Positions 56,080 to 64,000 of a DNA stretch of 64,000 nucleotides are shown piece by piece. Position 1 is the stretch's first letter. Each line of letters opens with the position of its first letter. The translations under genes were made by a program, and so were the position numbers. A model generated the notes under the pieces. The model worked only from the letters and a program-made list of their open reading frames with translations. It searched no databases and had not been told where the DNA came from. Origin of the DNA: Ceratotherium simum simum (lineage: Eukaryota; Chordata; Mammalia; Perissodactyla; Rhinocerotidae); contig NW_004454177.1 of the NCBI RefSeq assembly GCF_000283155.1, positions 25,525,248 to 25,589,247 of the forward strand, read 5' to 3'.

Positions 56080-56900
56080 ATACCATATAAATAAATGGAA
56101 CAATACCAACACATTCAAAGGTTCTTCACAATGCAGAATCACAAAGTCTTTCTTGATAACTGACTGAAATGCTGCCTTTAAGATGGGCGAGTTCAATCGC
56201 CACTTTTGAAAAGCAATACTTTCAAAAATTTGAAATCACCAAATGAGCAAATAATGAGCAGAAGCCCTTTCCTTGTGTAACATGGACATTCATGTTACAC
56301 TTATGTTGCACTGACATGTGCAAGCCACATCTCTGTGTGTCAGAGTCCTGCCCTCTCCATCTAAAGAAACAAAGCAGGCAGCCAGAACAGGTTTCTTTTT
56401 GTTTCAAATGATGTCATTCAGGTCCAGCACGAGGGATCTGCTGTCTGTTTTCATTTTTTCTGCTCTGAGGAGCTCTCTTAGCTCCCCTTGACACCAGCAC
56501 AACAGAGGTTGAGGGCTGGGAGGGAGATTGAAAGGGCTGATACACCACCAGCTCTGAAAACACATGACAGCAGAAAGCTGGGCTATTACCAATGCTGATC
56601 AGCTCAGAGGCAATGCAATCAAAACCTTCAATTACACCTGGGTGATTTAATCAACTCCCTGTCAAACTCAGGCTGGAACTCCTCTGGTACTGTACAAATA
56701 CAGTAATTACCATGCCAGCCTACAATAAGATATCATTTCAGTGGATTAGAAAACACATTCTGTTGTCAATTACCAACAGCCAATTTATAGGCCCTAAAAC
56801 AAGCAATATTTTTTAATTGCTGCCTTTGTGTCATTATCACAATATTACTTCTGTTATGAGGCATTAAATCATCTCAGCAGCGTGGGAAGGGGGAGAATTG
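56080..56900. promoter_or_regulatory. Candidate conserved non-coding element or enhancer
   Basis: About 800 bp free of recognisable repeats. Homeodomain-core sites cluster in the right part: 'caatta' 56629-56634, 'taatta' 56704-56709, 'caatta' 56767-56772 and 'taattg' at about 56814-56819. There is also 'tgatttaatca' at 56643-56653 (paired TAAT-type halves) and a 7-bp stem 'tactgta'/'tacagta' at 56688-56705. This texture is typical of deeply conserved developmental enhancers. Conservation itself cannot be seen in one sequence, so this is inference. Confidence 0.3.
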
Positions 56901-57490
56901 AAAAGTTTTCACTCTGTTCTTCCCTGATAAAATGGGAATAGAAGCATAAAACTTGTATCCTGCTGTGTTAGATTTTGAAACAAAAAAACAATCAAAAAGC
57001 CCCAGAGATTCTCAACTATGCAAACAATCATAAACAAATCCTGAAGCTACATCAATGGATCGGAGAGTAGGAAACCAGGAGTCAAAATAAATCTATTTTG
57101 ACCTGTGCTTTTTCTGTACCCCTGCCTCTTTTTTCTCTCATTTGTCTATTTTCCAAGCTTCATTTTGTAGAGGTAGGTTTCAGCTGACCCCAGATGTGGC
57201 CACTGTCACTGGAGATCTGCAGATTTGAAAGATTTGAAATTTTTCTATCTGACCCACCTCCTCGCAAGCCCATTTGCTCAGTCCAAAGAATAGCAGCTTT
57301 TAGGTCTTGCTAGTTCTGTTCAACTTGTCCGCAAAGGCCCTACCATTCTTCTCTTCTTATGCAAAGGAAGCATCCCACACATCCCTAACGACTCCCTCCA
57401 CCTACCCCATTCTATCCTCAATAAATCTTGCCTGAGTTAGTTCTAAAAGGAGGCACTTTTATTCTTCCGAACAACAGGATATGGGCACAT
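56901..57490. other. Unassigned stretch
   Basis: No repeat was recognised. It may be an extension of the repeat-poor segment to its left. Confidence 0.35.
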
Positions 57491-57494
57491 TTTT

Positions 57495-57650
57495 GTTGTT
57501 TTTACTATTACTTTTGTTACTATTATTGATAGCAAACATTTTATAGCCCTTCGTCCCAGGCACTGTTCTAAATACAAATATTATAATAATCCTATGAAGC
57601 ATGTGGTATTATTATTCCCATTTCATGAATGAGGAGCTAATACGTTGAAT
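57495..57650 (-). mobile_element. MIR SINE, antisense
   Basis: 'caggcactgttctaaatac', 'ataataatcctatgaagcat' and 'attcccatttcatgaatgagg' are the antisense MIR tail and core. Confidence 0.8.
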
Positions 57651-57664
57651 GTTTAACGTTTTTG

Positions 57665-57817
57665 GCCACAGTGATATAATGGAAAGAACGTTAGATGTGT
57701 CTCAGGAAGAACTGGCTTTGAATCTTGACACTGCCACTTTAGCTGTGTCATATTTGGCCAATTAGGTATCCACTCTTAGTGTTAGTTTCCTTATCTTTGA
57801 AAAGGAGAAAATAGTAA
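57665..57817 (+). mobile_element. MIR SINE
   Basis: 'gaactggctttgaatcttgac', 'actgccactttagctgtg' and 'agtttccttatctttgaaaa' are MIR head and core in sense orientation. Confidence 0.85.
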
Positions 57818-58030
57818 CAATAATATTTATTAAGTATGTCATGCATTCTTTTACATGTGTTAACTCATTTAATCCTCATGACAACTCTAATAGAAACTAT
57901 GGTTATCCCTATTTTATAGATGATGAAGCTGAGATATAGAGAGGTAAAGTAACTTGCTCAAAGTTACACAGCAGGGGTGTGTTGGAGCTCCTGAGGTACC
58001 TCTCTTACCCATCACCCTGTATTGCCTCTT
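57818..58030 (-). mobile_element. MIR SINE, antisense, abutting the previous one
   Basis: 'aatatttattaagtatgtc', 'ttttatagatgatgaagctg', 'gtaacttgctcaaagttaca' and 'cagcaggggtgtgttggagc' are antisense MIR. It meets the sense MIR with no spacer, so the two form an inverted pair. Confidence 0.88.
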
Positions 58031-58059
58031 AAGTTAGTCATTCTTCCTATACTGTTGAC

Positions 58060-58100
58060 ACTATACTCCTATACTATAATATACTATACTATAATCTCCA
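58060..58100. repeat. Low-complexity 'ctatactata' repeat
   Basis: Degenerate tandem copies of 'actatactataat' within an AT-rich tract. Confidence 0.75.
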
Positions 58101-58109
58101 GTCAAGTCC

Positions 58110-58640
58110 TCTCTTTTAAGATCTAGATCTATATTCTTAATTTCCTACTATACATCACCACTTGGACAGTGTCACAGCCATCTCAAAGTCCACATATCCC
58201 AACTTGAAGCCATCATTATCTTACCTCCAGTACTTGCTCATCCTTCAATCCTTCCTGTTTCGTAGAATGAATACCTCCATCTACCTGGTTGTCCAAGCCC
58301 CAAATCTGGGCATAATCTTTGGCCAACATCACTCTCTCAGATAATTGTTAGGATTTCCAACTGGTATTTCTGATTCTAGTCATGTCACTTCCAATTACAC
58401 ACAGATACCTCACCAGCCCCTCTCTGCTCCCCATCTGTCAGTGACTATGTCACTTATCTGTCTTCAGAGGCTCGAAATTATTGTCAAGATAAACTATTAT
58501 CTAAAGCCCTTGCAGACCACTTTACTTACTTAAAAGAAACAGCTTTACCTTTTCTTCAGGCTTCTGCATTCACCTAGGTTTGGTACCATGTATATCCCTC
58601 AAGACTGTATACTTCTCTTCGTGGTCTGCCATCCTTGCTT
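58110..58640 (+). mobile_element. L2 LINE interior, sense
   Basis: 'tagaatgaatacctccatct', 'acctggttgtccaagcccca', 'agtcatgtcacttccaatta' and 'aaactattatctaaagccct' follow L2 order. The 60- and 62-codon frames are L2 debris. The 3' tail is absent. Confidence 0.6.
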
Positions 58641-59279
58641 ATGTCTAGGAGGCATTCAGGGAAGTAGAATGCTACAATCCACTGGATATTATCTCAGATT
58701 ATTTTCTGTCTTAATCAGGCACTATCCAACTAGGGTTTGAAGGAGTTAAAAAAGTAGGAAATTTCAGGGATTAGAGTCAGAGTGAATGTGCCATAGAATT
58801 TTGGAATTTCTTTTCTGGAAAAGATCATATAGCTCATCTCGTCAAACCTTCTTGTTTTCAAAGGAGAAAAGGTGTCACTAAGTTCAGTTTGGGGCAAAGG
58901 TGATAGGTAAAATCCAGGAGGTGTCAAAGTTCACAAAAACTGTATGAATAAGTACATTGCAAAGAAGCCATCTTAACTCCCTTCAGTTGGCAGCCCAGGC
59001 CTCTGCTTTTGGGGGCACATCTCTCATTAAGGGCATAGACCTCTGCCTAGCATATTCCTTCTGGTCCTGTTCATGTAGAGAGTCATTTCCCAAATGGCAT
59101 TCCTCAAGATACACGGTGGAAACAAAATGTCTCCCCTGGTTAGATATTGTTGTTAAATTGGCTCACAGCATCCCCTTCTGAGAAAGACATAATGAACATT
59201 GGCATGTTGAAGGCTCTTAGAAATTGTGCAGTAGAAAACAATTTTCATTTCTTTTAATCAGATTTCTCAAACACAGTGA
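58641..59279. other. Unassigned stretch
   Basis: No repeat or gene was recognised. Confidence 0.35.
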
Positions 59280-59440
59280 CTATAGATCCCTACTTTGTTT
59301 TGGAGTTAATACTAATCAAAATCTCATGAAAATGAAATTAAATAGACTGTGATGATTTAGTCACTAGTCATATTTCAAGTGCTCAATAGCCACGTGTGGC
59401 TAGTGGCCACTGTATTAGACAACACAGATTTAGATAATTA
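59280..59440. mobile_element. hAT-Charlie MER1-type fragment
   Basis: 'tagtcatatttcaagtgctc', 'aatagccacgtgtggctagt' and 'ggccactgtattagacaac' are one end of a MER1/Charlie-type element, related to the one at 2170-2425. Confidence 0.75.
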
Positions 59441-59634
59441 GGCTAACTAAACTTATTAGTTAGGTGATAAAAATAGTACTATTTTGCTACTACTTCCATA
59501 TATCAATTTTGTTTATAGTTCTTTTGATGCCATGTCCCAAAGAAGGAATTATCATGGGGGATAATTTAGGCTCTGTGCCATGTCAGAAATATTTGAGATA
59601 GAGCCTGTGGGTGAGTCTTCAGTTCTACCAGATA

Positions 59635-59666
59635 GGTCCTCAACAAACACGGTCCTCAACAAACAT
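59635..59666. repeat. 16-bp tandem duplication
   Basis: 'ggtcctcaacaaacac' at 59635-59650 is followed by 'ggtcctcaacaaacat' at 59651-59666, with one transition. Confidence 0.95.
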
Positions 59667-60080
59667 GGATCTGGACATTCTAGCATGGCTTATTTACACT
59701 AAAAAATAGCATCTCATTCGCTCACACCCAGTTCCTGGAATCTGCTCTGGGTACTGGTTGTGCAAATAGCTGACTCTATCAGTCACACCAGGGAGCTGGC
59801 AAGAGCAAAGCATGCTACTCCTTGCCCCAGGATGATGGAGTTAGATTTGCCACTGTGGCTACTGGCCAATTCTGAGAAGGATGCCCTTGAAAGTGCTCCT
59901 CCTGATAGAGAAGGAATGAGAGACAACAAAAATAAATAGCACTAGCTGGACTCATAAAACTTGTCAAAATCTTTCAAGCATGGCATCTTTGATGATTCAT
60001 GGGGTTTGCAAAGCATTACCAGATTAAAACAAGAAATGTCACACAGAGCGATCATTCCATAGCTTCGGAACCCTGTGTGG

Positions 60081-60214
60081 CAACATAATCCTAGTGGTGG
60101 AAGGGATGATTAGGGCAACTGTGCGCAACCCCACCAACACCCACACAACATAATCCTAGTGGTAGAAATGATGGTTAGGGGAGCTGTGTGCTCCCCACCA
60201 CCACCACTCACACC
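60081..60214. repeat. Two-copy tandem duplication, about 65-bp unit
   Basis: The unit starting 'caacataatcctagtggt' at 60081 restarts at 60146. The copies share 'gatgattagggcaactgtg'/'gatggttaggggagctgtg' and a C/A-rich end, and differ at several positions, so the duplication is not very recent. Confidence 0.9.
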
Positions 60215-60894
60215 GTCTTGACGTATGACAATGTTCATCAGCAGTGAATGCTATTGGTTCCACCTTATTCTTTCTCCAAGACAAAGACCTTATAAACTCC
60301 CTCTGGAAGTTTGTTAAGAAATAATTTGCTTAAATTTCTCTCCCTGTGGATTGAGCCCATTTTCTCTCAGGAAGTCATCAGCAGGAAAGGAAAAGCACTG
60401 ATTGATCAACCCACTTATTCTAACCCTTCATGATTTCAGAGACAGTTGTGATAAAGCAATTTTCCTTGTGCTGTCTCCTTTCTGTAATTTGAATGTTAAC
60501 TCTTTGATTCATACACAGCTAAAATTCCCTGTATTTCCACTCTCTGCACATTCTCAATGTGATGCCTTCACCTTTCTGATCTGTGACCAGCCACTGCACT
60601 TAATTACCCAATGGAAAACAACAGGGCTTTTTTCATCCTCAGGAGCTAGACTGAGATGATTCCTGAAGAGAGGGATTACTCAGCCCCTGAATTCAGCCTA
60701 ATCAGCCACTAGAGGAAGATATCATTTTGATGAGCCCGTGGCTGCCACAAGGAGACATTATTATTCATTTACAACCTCATGTTTGACTATAGTGTGTGCT
60801 GGTGCACTGGATGCAAGCTTCTGCCACAATTGTCCTGCCACCCAAAACCATCCTCTACATTGTTACGGAAAAAAATAATTTCATATTCTTCTTT

Positions 60895-61420
60895 GCTTTT
60901 AATAAATGCTTATTGCATGTCTACAATGTGCCAGGTACTGTGGTAGGCACTGCAGAGGAAATGATGTACAGAGTCCTTGCCCTTGATTATAGCCTAGTGA
61001 AGGAGGCAGAGAGTAATCAAGGAGTCATAAATACACATGTGTATATACTAGGGGATTAGATCCAGTGAGGATTAGGGGTGGAGTGGGGGTCAGGAAAAGC
61101 TTTCTCAAAGAAGTAAAGACTCAGCTGATATCTAAAGGAGGAGAAGTTAATTAAGCAATGGGGAAGTGTTTACCAGAAGAGGTAAACCTATACAAAGGCC
61201 CTGTGGTGGGCAGTGCATGGTGTGATCACAGAAAATCAGTGAGGCCCACACGCAGCAAGGACAGGGAGAGTGGTTTAAGATAAAGCTGAAGAGGTAGGTA
61301 GGGGCCAGACATTGCAAGGCCTTAGAATCCATGCTAAGAACTTTGGTCTTTATGTCAGGAGTAATGAGGAGCCCTCAAAGTGTTTTAGGTAATAGGAAGC
61401 CATTGGCACACTTTCAGCTA
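60895..61420 (-). mobile_element. L2 LINE, antisense arm of a back-to-back pair
   Basis: 'taataaatgcttattgcatg', 'tgtgccaggtactgtggtag', 'caaggccctgtggtgggcag' and 'taggaagccattggcacac' run from the L2 3' end (left) into the interior (right). Confidence 0.88.
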
Positions 61421-61812
61421 AAATATAAATTAATCATGCCCTTTTTCAGCTCAAAACTGTTGCTTATCACAGCCTATAGAACAAACCTTAAACCTCTTAC
61501 CACAGTATGAAAATCCTCTGTGTTTGGTCTCCAGTCTTTTTCCTGCCTCAGCCTCCTCTGTACTTTCCTACCTGTCCCCTTACACAATGGACCCTATGTC
61601 TCAGCCACACTCATCACTGAACTTGCCACATACCTCTCAGGACTCTGTGTCTTTGCTCATGTTGTCTCTTCAGCTTAGAAGGACGATACTGTGTGTTCTT
61701 TGAATGCAGGAATAATGTTCTATTCATGTGTGTCCCTGAGGTCTAAAACAGAGCCCGATACACAAGGGAATCTCAATAAATGCTTGTGGAATGGGTGAAT
61801 GAATGAATGCCT
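61421..61812 (+). mobile_element. L2 LINE, sense arm of a back-to-back pair
   Basis: 'taatcatgccctttttcagc', 'tttgctcatgttgtctcttc', 'gaatgcaggaataatgttc' and 'aatctcaataaatgcttgtg' run from the interior to the 3' end, closing with a (GAAT)n at 61795-61810. It meets the antisense L2 with no clear spacer. Confidence 0.85.
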
Positions 61813-61985
61813 TTATTCATCTGCTGAAATTCTGCCCATTTTTTAAAAGGCCTTAGTCTAATCTAAACTTTTTCATGAAATCTTATGTACTTCTCCAAGT
61901 TGGGATAAATTGTTCCTACTTTGCTTCTACCCCAGACCACTGTTTATACTGGTTACATTACTATTTTTTAAATTATGTCCTGTAT
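61813..61985 (+). mobile_element. Possible second L2 fragment
   Basis: 'cttagtctaatctaaacttt' and 'catgaaatcttatgtacttc' resemble the L2 part before the tail, again in sense orientation. Confidence 0.4.
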
Positions 61986-63660
61986 TAAAGAGTGGATGCA
62001 GAGAAGCGCAATCTGCAGACTCACCTCAAGTACTCTGAGAAGTCAAGACAGACACGTTGAATGAGGGTCCTCGGGTCACTTGAGAGAAAACAACATGGCT
62101 TAGGGACTTCAGAACTGGCAGACAGATCCTTTGATACTAGTGAGGTTGTATCTAATTTAACTAATCTCCGTAAACTTGACCTAAATTGTATCTGGTGGGA
62201 CTAAGACATGTCAGAGCATATGTGGTGGGTGAGGTGGAAGGCACTGCCAACAGTCTATTTGTATTAGAGACTATGAGAGAACTTAACCCAAAAGAAAAGT
62301 GAGGCTGAGAAACTAAACCTAGAGCCCTAGAGGTGGAGAAGAGGGATAATTCCAACAACAGGGCTATATTTCTTATAACGATTTGTCTCCCAGCCCAGTC
62401 CCCACAGCTCCTTTCCCAGTTCTGTGAGGGAAAAGGGGACCTCAGATGTTAGTAAAATTAGGAGGAGCTGTTTCACAGACACTTTGCAAGACAATGGGGC
62501 ACGTAAACTTGCCATATGGCCACACTGTGAAGCACTGAACCCTGTGGGTCTGGGGTCACTCCTCTCTCATAATTGTTCTTATCCCAAGAAAAAAAGTCTA
62601 ACACCAGACACTGAGGTTGGGGGAGCTTTTGGAGTTGGAGTACAGGTAATAAACACTGTGGGACTGGACCTAACTTCTTTAATGATTATCTTGGGCCTGA
62701 TAGGGACCTTGATTTCTCCCAGGACTGGTGTGACCTGGGGAAAACAAGTTATGTGTTGCAGTTGGATGTTTGATGAATATTCCCTCCACTGGAGGAACCA
62801 CCCCTTACTTCACCAAGGTAAGGAAGCCTGCACCGTCCAAATTCTACAAGCCTGAGAGCTCCTACCTTAGCAGAACCCCTGCCAGCCTCTACAGAGTCCC
62901 TCCTCCCTTTCCTCAAGAGTAACTGAGATTCCCTGGTGGAGCTGTTTGCAATTTTCCTTGAACAAGTCTGTTAGCTGTGGTCACCACATGGCGTCAGCTC
63001 AGTCCTCTCTCTCCTGCTCCAGTTCCCTTTTGTCCCCATCAGCTGCCTGCAAAGCAACAGGAAGAAGGCTTTCCACACCTACCGCCCACCCCGAGAAAGC
63101 CAATGTCCACACCTGGGCTACTCCCTCCAGACACATTCAAAAATCCCAATCCTCAAGGTGCTGGGGCTTTTCTAGAGTTGATTGTACCTGGGGCCAAGGG
63201 TAGGGATCTTGGGGTGGAATAGAATACGCTCCTTCCAAGTTCTGTGTCACAATTTGTCACTCAGGCACCAGAACAGCTGTATTTGAACTCAGTCGCATGA
63301 TGAAATTTCTCTTGAATGGTTAAGTCAGTCTCTTCTTCTGCCTCTTCTCCAAATGAGGCTCAAAATCACCCAAAGTGAACCAGGGGACGCTCCTTTTTGA
63401 GAGGGCTGCTATGTTGAATCACTGGCAATGTGACTAATTACTCCTTAGTTTATTTTTTCTAGGCTTTTTAAGTAACAGAACTATGAATTATTCTTTTTTG
63501 CTACATGGCATAAGAATGGAAGGAAAAGGCTCTATGAAGTTTCTTTCCCTAGTAAGGAGGTTTATGGCCAAGTCATTATTAGGGTCTAATGATGGAATCA
63601 CACCAGATGCTTTTAAGGTGACCAGTGTTGTCTACCCATGTCCAGGCTTCTTCATACACT
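61986..63660. other. Unassigned interval
   Basis: About 1.7 kb. A 143-codon frame (62424-62855) and 81-85 codon frames (62946-63222) occur, but none shows a domain or a convincing start. 'caaggtaagg' near 62815 is an isolated donor-like site. No repeat was assigned. Confidence 0.35.

Positions 63661-63662
<2 letters not shown>

Positions 63663-63711
<49 letters not shown>
63663..63711. repeat. (AC)n microsatellite
   Basis: Uninterrupted AC tract of about 24 units, the longest simple repeat in the window and likely to vary in length between individuals. Confidence 0.97.
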
Positions 63712-63712
<1 letters not shown>

Positions 63713-63935
63713 CCTTACTTCATACGGAGGAAGAAAATGGGCATTATTCTATCTTATTAATACTCTGCTTCCTTTCTCTTCCCCCAGATGTATAAAAGAG
63801 TGGCTCTTTTTGCAGGCATCTAAATAGAGACAAGTGGATACTGAAATGGAGATGTGTTAGGGAGTCCTGCTTTTTACTTCCCACTGGTCTGTACCAGATG
63901 CTTTGCACACAGTTGTGTTTATGTGTGGGGGACAA
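63712..63935. other. Unassigned stretch
   Basis: No repeat was recognised between the microsatellite and the L1-like end. The 82-codon antisense frame is unsupported. Confidence 0.35.
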
Positions 63936-63939
63936 AAGG

Positions 63940-64000
63940 AGAGAGGGCCCAGAGGAAGTCAAGATGGTGGCGTAGGCAGACTCTGAACTCACCTCCTCCC
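63940..64000 (+). mobile_element. L1 LINE 5' UTR start, running off the window
   Basis: 'gaagtcaagatggtggcgta' followed by 'gactctgaactcacctcctccc' is the familiar opening of mammalian L1 5' UTRs. 'caagatgg' is the YY1-type site found at the L1 5' end. Most L1 copies lack the 5' end, so an insertion that begins here may be long or full length. Only the first bases are in view. Confidence 0.7.

Larger units (their letters stand above)
59441..60890. other. Unassigned interval with two small tandem duplications
   Basis: About 1.45 kb without recognised interspersed repeats. The duplications at 59635-59666 and 60081-60214 are listed separately. Confidence 0.35.

Noticed and set aside
62424..62855. 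143-codon open frame with a hydrophobic segment
   Set aside because: One short hydrophobic stretch is not enough. There is no recognisable family, no supported start, and the only donor-like site stands alone.
1..64000. A novel multi-gene system (defence locus, biosynthetic cluster or viral integration)
   Set aside because: No run of co-oriented long frames, no operon-like structure and no exogenous-virus-like segment exist. The content is standard mammalian repeats with one decayed endogenous retrovirus.

Overview
This window reads as mammalian nuclear DNA with no recognisable gene. The best lineage clue is a pair of tRNA-derived SINEs of the equine repetitive element (ERE) type, at 31016-31272 (+) and 48798-49039 (-). 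ERE SINEs belong to odd-toed ungulates, so the source is probably a horse or close relative; rhinoceros is not excluded. No Alu, rodent B1/B2, carnivore CAN-SINE or ruminant BovB/Bov-tA copy was seen. The rest of the repeat content is ancient and shared by placental mammals: MIR, L2, L3/CR1, L1M, MaLR and ERV-L LTRs, and hAT DNA transposons.

Layout: 0-6 kb holds an L2 carrying part of its reverse transcriptase region, MIRs, an L3/CR1 relic, an antisense L1M 3' end and a 100-N assembly gap. From 6 to 31 kb there are alternating L2 and MIR copies, MaLR-type LTRs, a hAT element with visible terminal inverted repeats and an L1MA-type 3' end, separated by unassigned sequence. From 31 to 36 kb there is an ERE with a perfect 16-bp target-site duplication, a MER5-like relic, an LTR and a long antisense L2. 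A decayed ERV-L provirus lies at 36.4-41.5 kb, with LTR, Leu-tRNA-type primer-binding site, YIDD reverse transcriptase motif followed by a stop, and an integrase relic. A large hAT candidate lies at 43.3-44.1 kb. From 46.9 to 51.8 kb there is a composite block of a MaLR-type LTR, an antisense L1/HAL1 ORF1 region with two nested insertions, and a MIR. From 52 to 61.8 kb there are more MIR and L2 copies, a repeat-poor stretch rich in homeodomain-like motifs at 56.1-56.9 kb, and a back-to-back L2 pair. The window ends on what looks like the first bases of an L1 5' UTR.

The most unusual structure is a 180-bp inverted repeat, 47050-47229 against 51506-51685. It differs at four positions, all transitions, with no indels. 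The left copy is embedded in an old LTR. The right copy is only the core of that LTR and sits inside a MIR. This points to a recent local inverted templated duplication rather than two independent insertions.

All open frames are short. The longest, 170 codons, is ERV-L pol debris. No CpG island, multi-exon gene, structural RNA gene or CRISPR array was found. The DNA is best read as intergenic or deep intronic. Repeat families were assigned from memory of consensus sequences, so exact subfamily names and boundaries are approximate.
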